Source: Saccharicrinis sp. (GTDB taxonomy: Bacteria; Bacteroidota; Bacteroidia; Bacteroidales; Marinilabiliaceae). Taken from it: a DNA stretch of 38,811 nucleotides. The stretch spans positions 1 to 38,811 of the forward strand of contig JAGXIO010000237.1 of the NCBI GenBank assembly GCA_024635555.1. The letters are read 5' to 3'. The position numbers were made by a program, and so were the translations under genes. Shown here one piece after another: positions 7,555 to 15,349 of the stretch (position 1 is its first letter; the number at the start of each line of letters is the position of its first letter). The notes beneath the pieces were generated by a model. The model did not search any database. It was not told the DNA's origin and saw only the letters and a program-made list of their open reading frames with translations.

Positions 7555-10500
7555 ATGACAACAAAAAAGCTAATCCGAAATATATTTCTCATCGCAGTAG
7601 GTTTTGTGCTGGTGCTTGTAATATTGGCCGAAGTTTTCAAAAATGATATGGTTAAGCTTGCCCTTGAAAAAGGTGCCAAAACTTTTGATGTTCCAATCAC
7701 AGTAGGTGAGGTAGATTTTAGTTTGCTCTACCGCTTTCCGCTTGCAACCATAGAGTTCAACGATTTAGTAGCCTTTGGAAATGCGCTTGTTAAAAAGGAT
7801 GGTGTACATACCGATACCATAGCCAGTATCTCCAAGCTTTATGCATCTGTGGATATTAGGGAATTGATAAAAGGTAATATTCTGGTTCGTAAAATTGATA
7901 TCGAAAATGTAAAAGCGAATTATTTAGTTGATTCTTTAGGTCACAGTAACTTCGATTTTTTGTTGAAGGGGCAAGATGGCGATAGTCTTGTAGCCGTAGA
8001 AGATACCACCAAAGCTCAAGGTATATATACTTTGGATAAGCTTACCCTGAAAAATATTGAGTTAAAATATGTGGATGATTTTTTAAATGCATCGGCGCAA
8101 TTAAATATCCCTAAACTCATCATGAACGGTCAGGCACAATCCAGCGGATTTACTGCAGCCACACAAGGTGAAGTCATCGTGCAACAGTTGCGCTACGCCA
8201 ATTATAATATGGAATTATTAGCCAATAGTAGTGTCAACTTTGATGTTACGGCAAAAAATGATACCCTGCGTATTTCACAGTTAATGATAAAAACAGGTTC
8301 TGCAATCCTTAATCTGAATGGTAGTGCCATCTCCAAGGACAGCACACAAATTGATATTCAGTTCTCCGGTAATGAAATTGATATGGCCGAAAATATGTCT
8401 GTTCTGCCCCAAAATATGCTGGAAGAATATAAAGTTAGTCGTGTGGGAGGTCTGTTGAATATCAAGGGCAAAGCACAAGGTTATTTGACCAAAAATACGA
8501 TGCCTTTAATCGAGTTAAACCTGAACTTGATGGATGGCGCTCTTAAATACGACATCTATCCAGCGCTTAAAAACATAGGTCTGGATGCCGACTTCACCAA
8601 TGGGTATCCTCGTACCCTGTCATCTTCAGTTTTAAATATCAAAAAGTTGCACGTCCAAACAGATGTCAGCTCCGTAGATTTATCGGCAAGGATTCAAAAT
8701 TTAAATCAACCCCAATATGATGTTTCGGCCGTATTAAACACCGAATTAAGCGAGCTGTTGCCTTTTGTACAGGATTCAACCCTAAGGAAGATGAACGGAA
8801 AGGTAAAGGCAGATATTACTACCTCAGGTATATTGCCCGACTCGTTAACTGCCGACTTTGCCGATTACTTTTTGAGCAAAACTAAATTAAGTATCAGCCT
8901 TAATCAAGTGAACATCCAAATGGATTCATTACCTGCAATTAATGGTTTAGACGCTCATATGGCTTTTAACCCCGGCACCATTAAGCTGAGTGATATTAAT
9001 TTTGAAATTCCCGAGTACCATGTCGAACTTGCTCAGGGATATTTGCAAGGCAGGTACAAAGGCCAACTGAGCCAATATGAAAATCTATCGCTGCAAATAG
9101 ACAGCCTGTTGTTGGCCACGCCGTACTCGTACATTTCGACTTCGGGGTATGTGGAAGGATTGAAGAAGGTAAATTACAATTTGAATACCGCCGTAAATAT
9201 CAGTTTGTCCGAAGTAATACAATGGCTTCCCGATTCCATTGCCAATACTATGTCGGGAAGTTTGGCGGCAACTATGGCTTCAGCAGGCTCGTTTGATGCT
9301 GACTCGATAGCAGACCTTGCAATGCCCTTGCTGTTCAATAACAGTGCGTTTACTATTGCGATGAACGACATATACCTAAACATGCCCGATACCCTGATGA
9401 ACGTGAAAATGCTATCGGGCAATATGCGTTATAAAAACGATAGTGTTTGGGTGAACCAACTATCGGGTAACTACCTGGGGTTGGATTTTGCGGCTGATTC
9501 TACCACCGTATCAAATGTGTACAGCGCAGCCGTGCAAAATAAACACAAAGAAATGGAGGTGCAGGGTAACTTTGCCGTCGGCGATATGGATTATGCATGG
9601 ATAGAAAGCTTTTTGGTAGATACTGTTTTGGTTGAAAACGTGGAGCTAGATTCCAAGGTAGAACCTTACAAGATGAATTTTACCTACAAAATAAAAGGCA
9701 AAGCAAAGGCCAAGAGCTTTAAGTATGAGGATGTGATGATAGAAAATCTTGATTCTAAATTCCTAGCCAAAGTGGATGATGGCTATTATGTTGCCGATGG
9801 ACTTACTTGCAATGCCTTTGGTGGCAATGTGAGTGCTTCGGTAAAATACCAGATGTTCCCAAATTTTAGGGACGTGCTGCAATTTAAAACTGACATGAAA
9901 AATGTGGATATGCCACGTATGTTAAAGGAATTGGAGACCTATATCGATCAGGAGGATTTTACGGATAAAAACGTGCTGGGCAAGTTGACGGCACAAATGG
10001 ATGGAAAAATTATAATGAAGGATTATGCGCCCGTTTATGATTCTATGCTGTTAAAGGGAAATCTCACCTTGGTAAATGGCGCCCTCATTAATGTTAAGCC
10101 GGTGATGGATGTAGAAGATATTGCTTTTATAGGCTTAAAAAATATGAATAAGCTTTATTTTAGCACCATAGAAAGTCAATTGTTTTTATTTAAAAACAAA
10201 ATGTATTTTCCACGAACCAATATACGTAGCTCCTCGTTCGATGGTATGTTTTTTGGCATGTATAGTTTTGGCGAAGATTATGCGTACCATGTTAAAATGT
10301 ATTTGAATCAGGTTTTGTCGGGTAAAGATAGGTCCAGTTTAAAGAAAGAAGCCAAAGAAAATGGTTTCGATGAGGAAGTAGGTACGGATGGCCGCCGACC
10401 TATATATGTGGTGTCGAAAAGCGAAAAAGGAAAATCAAAAGCCGGGCTCGACAACCGAAAAGATAGATTGCGCATGGATGCCAAAGTTAACCTTCAGGAA

Positions 10501-10557
10501 CAAATGGTTAGTTTTAGGTTTGATCCACGACTGGTGATCTATAATACGGATGAATAA
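7555..10557 (+). CDS. AsmA-family protein
   Basis: This 1000-residue protein starts with one membrane helix (about 9-26, IFLIAVGFVLVLVILAEVF) followed by a long periplasmic beta-rich region. The pattern 'VDFSLLYRFPLATIEFNDL ... LVRKIDIENVKANYL ... FDFLL' is typical of AsmA-like proteins, which share the repeating beta-groove fold of bridge-like lipid transfer proteins. The C-terminal part (about 730-930, with NVDMPRMLKELETYIDQEDF and LLKGNLTLVNGALINVKPVMD) is the AsmA C-terminal region. Likely role: transport or assembly of phospholipid between inner and outer membranes, inferred from the family. A TATCTTTG -7-like box lies at 7516-7523. The DsbA-like gene begins only 3 bases after its stop, so the two are probably co-transcribed. 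Confidence 0.85.
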   Translation: MTTKKLIRNIFLIAVGFVLVLVILAEVFKNDMVKLALEKGAKTFDVPITVGEVDFSLLYRFPLATIEFNDLVAFGNALVKKDGVHTDTIASISKLYASVDIRELIKGNILVRKIDIENVKANYLVDSLGHSNFDFLLKGQDGDSLVAVEDTTKAQGIYTLDKLTLKNIELKYVDDFLNASAQLNIPKLIMNGQAQSSGFTAATQGEVIVQQLRYANYNMELLANSSVNFDVTAKNDTLRISQLMIKTGSAILNLNGSAISKDSTQIDIQFSGNEIDMAENMSVLPQNMLEEYKVSRVGGLLNIKGKAQGYLTKNTMPLIELNLNLMDGALKYDIYPALKNIGLDADFTNGYPRTLSSSVLNIKKLHVQTDVSSVDLSARIQNLNQPQYDVSAVLNTELSELLPFVQDSTLRKMNGKVKADITTSGILPDSLTADFADYFLSKTKLSISLNQVNIQMDSLPAINGLDAHMAFNPGTIKLSDINFEIPEYHVELAQGYLQGRYKGQLSQYENLSLQIDSLLLATPYSYISTSGYVEGLKKVNYNLNTAVNISLSEVIQWLPDSIANTMSGSLAATMASAGSFDADSIADLAMPLLFNNSAFTIAMNDIYLNMPDTLMNVKMLSGNMRYKNDSVWVNQLSGNYLGLDFAADSTTVSNVYSAAVQNKHKEMEVQGNFAVGDMDYAWIESFLVDTVLVENVELDSKVEPYKMNFTYKIKGKAKAKSFKYEDVMIENLDSKFLAKVDDGYYVADGLTCNAFGGNVSASVKYQMFPNFRDVLQFKTDMKNVDMPRMLKELETYIDQEDFTDKNVLGKLTAQMDGKIIMKDYAPVYDSMLLKGNLTLVNGALINVKPVMDVEDIAFIGLKNMNKLYFSTIESQLFLFKNKMYFPRTNIRSSSFDGMFFGMYSFGEDYAYHVKMYLNQVLSGKDRSSLKKEAKENGFDEEVGTDGRRPIYVVSKSEKGKSKAGLDNRKDRLRMDAKVNLQEQMVSFRFDPRLVIYNTDE

Positions 10558-10560
10558 GCG

Positions 10561-11193
10561 ATGATATTTAAAGAAAGATTTATGGTCAGGATAACTTATT
10601 GCTGCCTCGTTCTTGTGTTTGTGATTGGATGTGGAACTGGCACAAACCAGGATGTGAAAACCATTGACGGTAATGTGGTTCAAAATTCGGAGGATGTTGT
10701 ATTTGGTAACGACTCGGCGGAAAATACTATTTTTCTCTATGCCAGCTACAATTGCCAATATTGCAGGTACTTGTTTTCGAGGACCTTTTCGGAGTTAAAA
10801 CAACATTATTTAGACAAAGGCTTGGTAAAAGTGGTAGTTAAATTTGTAGATTTTGGCGAAGACCCGCAAACTAGATATGCACTTAAGGCGGCCAGTTGTA
10901 TTTACCGCTACGGGACTTATCAAAAGTTTCATGAGCTGTTGCTGGCTGACCCAGCTATTGTGGCAAGTGAAAAGTTTAGGGTGTTGGTTGATGATATTAT
11001 GGCCGAAAATCCCGATATTGCAGAGTGTTTGTTGAGCAAGACGGATACTGATTTTTTGAAAGAAAACCTTGAAGAGTTCAGGCAAAAACAGTTTACGGGA
11101 ACGCCCACCATGGTAATCAACAGCCATGTTTACACTGGTTTTGTGTCCTACGAAAAAATTGATGCAATACTAAAAGAGGAATTTGAATTATGA
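10561..11193 (+). CDS. DsbA-like thioredoxin-fold lipoprotein
   Basis: The 210-residue product has a signal sequence ending in a lipobox-like VIGC (lipid Cys24) and then a Thioredoxin_4/DsbA-like domain. The opening VFGNDSAENTIFLYASYNCQYC gives the active-site pair Cys65-Gln-Tyr-Cys68, and GTPTM at about 180-184 supplies the cis-proline loop (Pro182). A shorter start, ATG at 10582 (MVRITYCCL...), would make a more normal signal peptide and is preceded by an A/G-rich stretch, so it is a real alternative. The enzyme probably oxidises or isomerises disulfides in the periplasm while anchored to a membrane. It follows the AsmA-like gene by 3 bases and precedes a cysteine-rich lipoprotein, a plausible substrate. 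Confidence 0.82.
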   Translation: MIFKERFMVRITYCCLVLVFVIGCGTGTNQDVKTIDGNVVQNSEDVVFGNDSAENTIFLYASYNCQYCRYLFSRTFSELKQHYLDKGLVKVVVKFVDFGEDPQTRYALKAASCIYRYGTYQKFHELLLADPAIVASEKFRVLVDDIMAENPDIAECLLSKTDTDFLKENLEEFRQKQFTGTPTMVINSHVYTGFVSYEKIDAILKEEFEL

Positions 11194-11265
11194 CATACTG
11201 CGAATGGCAGTTTTAGCAAACAAGTTATCTTTTAGTCTTTTTTATAAATCTCTTATCTAAATAAT

Positions 11266-11625
11266 ATGAAAACAAAACTTTTTTTTATCATGATGCTAGC
11301 TATGTTAGCTTTTGTAGGTTGTACTGAAGAAGAATCGGATGAATTTTGTTCGAACCCTGAAGCTGCTTGTCCTGATCTTACCGCCATTAACGCAAGTGCT
11401 TGCTGTACTTCTGCGAGTTGCTATTGGACCTATCTGGGAACGGATTATCCATGCAAGGGAACGGATTGTGGATCGGTGAGGACGGTTATTATTAGCGATG
11501 CCTGCGTTGCTGGTGTCAATCTAAAATCATGGGATGGCGATTTAGCCGCTTTGGATGCACAAATGAAAGCTGTAACGGATAGGCTACTTGCCGAAGCCCG
11601 CGCTTCTTGTGCGGATTGCAAATAG
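11266..11625 (+). CDS. Cysteine-rich small lipoprotein, unknown function
   Basis: The 119-residue protein has a clear lipoprotein signal (MKTKLFFIMMLAMLAFVGC, lipid Cys19). The mature part carries ten further cysteines at 28, 35, 46, 47, 52, 63, 68, 80, 115 and 118, many in pairs (CC at 46-47, CADC at 115-118). The spacing suggests a disulfide-knotted core from 28 to 80 and a helical tail from about 87 to 119. I do not recognise a family. It lies 72 bases after the DsbA-like lipoprotein on the same strand, which makes it a candidate client of that thiol enzyme. It is a real gene on the evidence of its signal peptide and conserved-looking cysteine pattern. Confidence 0.7.
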   Translation: MKTKLFFIMMLAMLAFVGCTEEESDEFCSNPEAACPDLTAINASACCTSASCYWTYLGTDYPCKGTDCGSVRTVIISDACVAGVNLKSWDGDLAALDAQMKAVTDRLLAEARASCADCK

Positions 11626-11638
11626 AAATATATTAGAC

Positions 11639-11663
11639 CTGTCGGCGTCCTTAGACCCGACAG
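11639..11663. terminator. Hairpin between the convergent lipoprotein and LRR genes
   Basis: CTGTCGG (11639-11645) pairs with CCGACAG (11657-11663) over an 11-base loop. It lies 14 bases after the lipoprotein stop and 50 bases past the 3' end of the opposing gene. There is no clear T-run, so a terminator role is inferred from position; it may instead be a dispersed repeat. Confidence 0.4.
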
Positions 11664-11713
11664 CGTTAACTGACGTTAATATCCACCCCTGAGTAGATAG
11701 ACTCTGGAGTTGC

Positions 11714-12325
11714 TCAAATCAGCAGTTTCTTAATGTAACCTGTCACATCGGGTACGGTACTTATTTTATTCTCCGTAAGGTTCATTTCTTCAAGTTGGCC
11801 TTCCCTTAGCATATGGAAAGGAAACGAACGGAGCTTGTTATTCTTGAGGTAAATATTTTTTATCGACTTTGAGTTTAACAAATGCTCGCAGCCCTCGGCT
11901 ACGTTATTATCGCTAAAATCAATGAGCCGAAGTGCAGGACATTGTGCCACTACAGGTGGTATTTTTTTTAATCGATTATCCCCCAAATATATTTTTTCGA
12001 GTGCGGTTAACTGTGCAATAGAATCAGGCAGCGCATTTATTTCATTGTGGCGTAAATCTAAATGTTTCAATTTTTTTAAGGCAGAAATATCTTCGGGCAA
12101 GCACGTTAAATCGTTACCCTGAATATCTAAATACTCCAGATTTTCGAGCATAAAGAGTGCCTGTGGCCATTGCCCCTTTAAACGGTAATTTGCTATGCTG
12201 AGGTGCGTAACCTCACCTAAATCGTTGATTTGATAACCTTTTAAAAACCAAACAATTTTTTCAATTTGGTCTAAGCTCATGGGTAATTGGTAGCTTAGCT
12301 GTTTAATGATAATTGAATCTGCCAT
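11714..12325 (-). CDS. Leucine-rich repeat protein
   Basis: The 203-residue protein contains about five or six leucine-rich repeats of the bacterial 23-residue kind, for example LENLEYLDIQGNDLTCLP, LKKLKHLDLRHNEINALP and LTALEKIYLGDNRLKKIP. There is no signal peptide or membrane helix, so it is probably cytoplasmic and binds a protein partner. It is the last gene of the minus-strand run and starts 12 bases after the ATP-cone/nuclease gene, so the two are very likely co-transcribed and may act together. The partner is unknown. Confidence 0.85.
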   Translation of the reverse strand: MADSIIIKQLSYQLPMSLDQIEKIVWFLKGYQINDLGEVTHLSIANYRLKGQWPQALFMLENLEYLDIQGNDLTCLPEDISALKKLKHLDLRHNEINALPDSIAQLTALEKIYLGDNRLKKIPPVVAQCPALRLIDFSDNNVAEGCEHLLNSKSIKNIYLKNNKLRSFPFHMLREGQLEEMNLTENKISTVPDVTGYIKKLLI

Positions 12326-12337
12326 TGCTATCTTAGC

Positions 12338-13189
12338 TTAATTACAAATCTCGTTTATTTCTTTCCTTAAAACATCGTATTTAGTTTTGCTAAAATCAAG
12401 TTCCTGTAGCAAATCCATATTTTTGGATAATTGAGAGCATGTTACAATGCCTTGATTTAACAAGTGCTGTTGTTCAATGGGGTTAAGGCTTTCCAAAATA
12501 GTTATCGGATATATTTTTAAATCTTCAATCATATTTTTTAAGCCCTGACCAGCGGGATAGTCCCAAGCCAAAAGATTTAATCCACTACATTTTCCGTATC
12601 GGATGGAATCTGGTGAGAAACTAGTGTTTGTGACTACCCAGCCCGTAAAGGAATATCCACGATACTCTTCCAATTCTTTGCGTTTGCGTATGATGTCATC
12701 CACACGCGAACGCACATACAAAGGCACCTGAATACTTACATATTTACCTTGGTCTTTATGGTATTTACATTCCATTAAATGCTGTGCAGAATCGAGGGTG
12801 GCAATCACATCCATTTCGTGCGTTATGCAATGCCCATCTACAACTACACCAACCTCGGTAACAAAGCCCTTTAGTTTAAACAATTCCCCTATTAATGATT
12901 CAAATGGGTAACCTGTAGGGCCTAGTGCAAATATGGCCTGTTTCAATTTGTAACGTATTGCAGGTGATGCGGTATCGCGATGTAAAATTGCAAAAGCACG
13001 CCTATAAATTTCTTTGGTAGATGCACCCGGATAAATCCAATCCTGAATATCATTAACGATTTTCAAAACTGTTTCTGTTTTTGCGCCTGCATTATACAAG
13101 GAGCGCTCTAATTTTTCGGGTATAAATAATTGCTCATCACCTGAGGCTTTTTTGATTAGAATATTTTTTTTCGAAATGTTATTGTCCAT
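12338..13189 (-). CDS. ATP-cone domain fused to an Mrr-like PD-(D/E)xK nuclease
   Basis: The 283-residue protein begins with an ATP-cone (about 9-90): ILIKKASGDEQLFIPEKLERSL and later DTASPAIRYKLKQAIFALGPTG, the nucleotide-binding module known from ribonucleotide reductase regulators. It is followed by a restriction-endonuclease-like domain (about 95-210) with GYPFESLIGELF, then Asp127 (HEMDVIA) and Glu140-Cys-Lys142 (HLMECKYHK), a full D...ExK catalytic set of the Mrr type. The C-terminal tail from about 225 looks like a helix-hairpin-helix region (LNPIEQQHLLNQGIVTCSQL). This predicts a nuclease whose activity is gated by ATP/dATP. It sits 24 bases after a histidine kinase gene and 12 before an LRR gene. 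Confidence 0.8.
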   Translation of the reverse strand: MDNNISKKNILIKKASGDEQLFIPEKLERSLYNAGAKTETVLKIVNDIQDWIYPGASTKEIYRRAFAILHRDTASPAIRYKLKQAIFALGPTGYPFESLIGELFKLKGFVTEVGVVVDGHCITHEMDVIATLDSAQHLMECKYHKDQGKYVSIQVPLYVRSRVDDIIRKRKELEEYRGYSFTGWVVTNTSFSPDSIRYGKCSGLNLLAWDYPAGQGLKNMIEDLKIYPITILESLNPIEQQHLLNQGIVTCSQLSKNMDLLQELDFSKTKYDVLRKEINEICN

Positions 13190-13213
13190 ATGTTATTTTG
13201 CAATAGGTTTCAA

Positions 13214-14374
13214 TTATATGATTTGTGTTAGCGGCAAATTAATAATAAAAACACTCCCTTTTCCTATTTCACTTTTAACGGTTATTGTACCTTTGTGCAT
13301 ATCAACAAACTCTTTGATAAGTAACAAGCCAAATCCGGTTCCGTGTTCGCCATTCGTTCCTTTTTGTGATTTAGTTACGCCGATTTTAAACAATGATTCC
13401 ATGGTTTGTTCATTCATTCCTAATCCGTTGTCGGATATTGTAATCTGCACTGTTTTCCCATCTTTTTTTGCATAAACGCGTACTTCACCATTTTCGGGTG
13501 TGAATTTTATGGCATTACTTAATAAGTTACGGATTATGGTTTTTATCATCTCACGGTCTATTTCTACCTCAATTATTTGAGGAATATCTATGATTATGTT
13601 AATTTTTTTTGCCTTTGCCGAAGGATTTACTAGGGTGAATGTTTCATAAACCAAATGATATAAATTTTCAACTTTTGGATTAAATGCAGCTTTATCTCTC
13701 TGAACTACTGACCATTCCATTAAGCTATTTAACAAGTTGAATGTTTGTTCTGAAGAATCGTTAATAATACCAGCAAATTCTTTAATTGTTTTTTTATCGT
13801 AGTTGTCAATGTCTGTCAGCAATAATTCAGAAAAGCCTAATAAGGTATTGAATGGATTTTTCAAATCATGTCCCAGTATGGAAATAAAGCGATCCTTGGT
13901 GGCATTAAGTTTTTCTAAAGCATCATTGGCTCTGTTTAATTGATTCATGGTTTTATTAAGCACATTTTTTTCTTTTATTAATTCACGCTGAAGATTGTTT
14001 AAATCACGGTTCAATTTATGAACAATTTTATTCTGATCAATTAGTTGATTGGCAATTACTCCGCCAATAATTAGCAACTTGTTATCTTTTCTGAATATTT
14101 GAGCATAAATGGATGTGTTAATTGAAGAATAAGTGCCAATAGTTAGATAACCATTAAAAATAAGTGCTTGCGAATTGTCTAATAATAACAGGGTTTCAAA
14201 GGTTGGGTTAAGCAAGTTATCACATGCCTTACCTGTAAAAAGCGAAGTCATGGCTTTATTTGCAAAAATCAGTTCTTTATTTATCGAAAATAAAGCAATA
14301 GATAGTACATTACTATCTATTAAGGAACTATTAAGTTCCGTCTCCCATCCCGATAAAATTATTTTCTTCAACAT
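13214..14374 (-). CDS. PAS-domain histidine kinase
   Basis: A 386-residue cytoplasmic kinase by the ATG at 14374; an in-frame TTG at 14380 is less likely. A PAS-like sensor domain spans about 20-105 (LSIALFSINKELIFANKAMTS), followed by a coiled coil (about 115-160), a HisKA domain with the phospho-acceptor His169 in FISILGHDLKNPFN, and a HATPase_c domain with N box LLSNAIKF, G1 DNGLGM and G2 GTGFGL. There is no transmembrane segment and no receiver domain, so the phosphate must pass to a separate regulator, for instance the CheY-like protein at 18265-18714. It follows the B12-binding gene and the frameshifted small ORF on the same strand. Confidence 0.92.
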   Translation of the reverse strand: MLKKIILSGWETELNSSLIDSNVLSIALFSINKELIFANKAMTSLFTGKACDNLLNPTFETLLLLDNSQALIFNGYLTIGTYSSINTSIYAQIFRKDNKLLIIGGVIANQLIDQNKIVHKLNRDLNNLQRELIKEKNVLNKTMNQLNRANDALEKLNATKDRFISILGHDLKNPFNTLLGFSELLLTDIDNYDKKTIKEFAGIINDSSEQTFNLLNSLMEWSVVQRDKAAFNPKVENLYHLVYETFTLVNPSAKAKKINIIIDIPQIIEVEIDREMIKTIIRNLLSNAIKFTPENGEVRVYAKKDGKTVQITISDNGLGMNEQTMESLFKIGVTKSQKGTNGEHGTGFGLLLIKEFVDMHKGTITVKSEIGKGSVFIINLPLTQII

Positions 14375-14407
14375 TATCAATACATTGAATTTGGTGATTC
14401 AAGATCC

Positions 14408-14618
14408 TCATTTGAAACTTTTGCAAAAATTGGAATGATTATCCGTCATCATATTTATATTATCTTCACCAATAAGACTTTCAATGTCAGTGCGTTTCAA
14501 CATTAAAGTATTTATTTTTGAAACGAGTTGTTCTGATTTCTGATTAAACTCATTCGCTGCTTTTTTCACCCACTTGTTTTAATAGTCGTGCAGTTGCCAA
14601 AAGACTTAACTTATCCAT
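14408..14618 (-). pseudogene. Small ORF overlapping the B12 photosensor gene, frameshifted
   Basis: ATG at 14618-14616 overlaps the B12-protein stop by 8 bases (ATGGATAA), an arrangement of coupled translation. The first frame reads MDKLSLLATARLLKQ and stops after 22 codons. The +1 frame continues seamlessly as KAANEFNQKSEQLVSKINTL and onward to a TGA at 14410-14408. The total span of 211 bases is 70 codons plus one base, so removing one A from the A4 (near 14580) or A6 (near 14563) run restores one 69-residue, mainly helical, charged protein. The likely explanation is a one-base insertion in a homopolymer, either a true mutation or a sequencing error. No family is recognised. Confidence 0.6.
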
Positions 14619-15264
14619 TACAATCAATATTTTTTATAAACAATTCAATACTCTGCATATCTGGCAGGTAAGTTACATTATTATATTTCAATAGTACATC
14701 TTTCCCACCATGAAGAAATGCTTGTCCCCCAACTAAAATAGAAAGATTGGGAAACTCTTTTCTAATTTTCCGTATCAAATTTTCAAGTATTGGTAAGTTA
14801 AAATAAATACTTAAAGATAGAGCAAGAACATCAGGGTTAACTGTTTTTATTAAATGAATAAGCTCTTTTGCTGGGGTATTGGCTCCAAAAAAATAAGCGT
14901 TCCACCCATGCAGTTCAAAAGCATCAGTTATCATTTTTATTCCTATCTGATGAAATTCATTTTCAACACAAGCTCCTATCACTTTTTTGCCATTCTGTTC
15001 AGATGATATTATTTGGCCATAAAACTCATTTAAAATGGCTTCAACAATTGAAGTTGCTAAATGCTCTGTTGCTACACTAATTTTATTCGTTTCCCAAAGC
15101 ACTCCTATCTCATAAAGTGCTCTTTTTATAATATTTTCATACAGTTCTTGAAGAGTAATGTCTTTCGAATTCTTATGAATAAATTCAGAACACTTTGAAT
15201 GGTCGCCCGAAATGAGCAATTCACAAAATTCCTTATGTTTATTCTGTTCTTTAAAAATAGTCAT
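14611..15264 (-). CDS. Stand-alone B12-binding protein with CarH-type photoreceptor motif
   Basis: The 217-residue protein is a helical B12 cap domain (about 1-90) plus a Rossmann-like cobalamin-binding domain (about 93-215). Trp57 and Glu67-His68 form the W(x9)EH signature of light-sensing adenosylcobalamin proteins of the CarH/LitR family. Glu103-Phe-His105-x2-Gly108 gives the E/DxHxxG lower-ligand motif (His105), and ILVGG at 176-180 the GG motif. The MerR helix-turn-helix found in CarH is absent, so it cannot bind DNA by itself and probably signals to a protein, likely one of the adjacent kinases. Start ATG at 15264; the stop overlaps the following small ORF by 8 bases. Alternative: a B12 protein without photochemistry. 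Confidence 0.88.
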   Translation of the reverse strand: MTIFKEQNKHKEFCELLISGDHSKCSEFIHKNSKDITLQELYENIIKRALYEIGVLWETNKISVATEHLATSIVEAILNEFYGQIISSEQNGKKVIGACVENEFHQIGIKMITDAFELHGWNAYFFGANTPAKELIHLIKTVNPDVLALSLSIYFNLPILENLIRKIRKEFPNLSILVGGQAFLHGGKDVLLKYNNVTYLPDMQSIELFIKNIDCNG

Positions 15265-15349
15265 TTTTTTTCATTAAAATGAAAGTCGGCTTTCGAATGG
15301 TTTTAGGTTTATCTATAGAGATATTCCCATATTTTTGATTGTAATGATT

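Noticed and set aside
11197-11211. ACTGC-GAATG-GCAGT hairpin after the DsbA-like gene as a terminator
   Set aside because: Only a 5-bp stem with a short T run; the next gene may still be co-transcribed, so no call is made.
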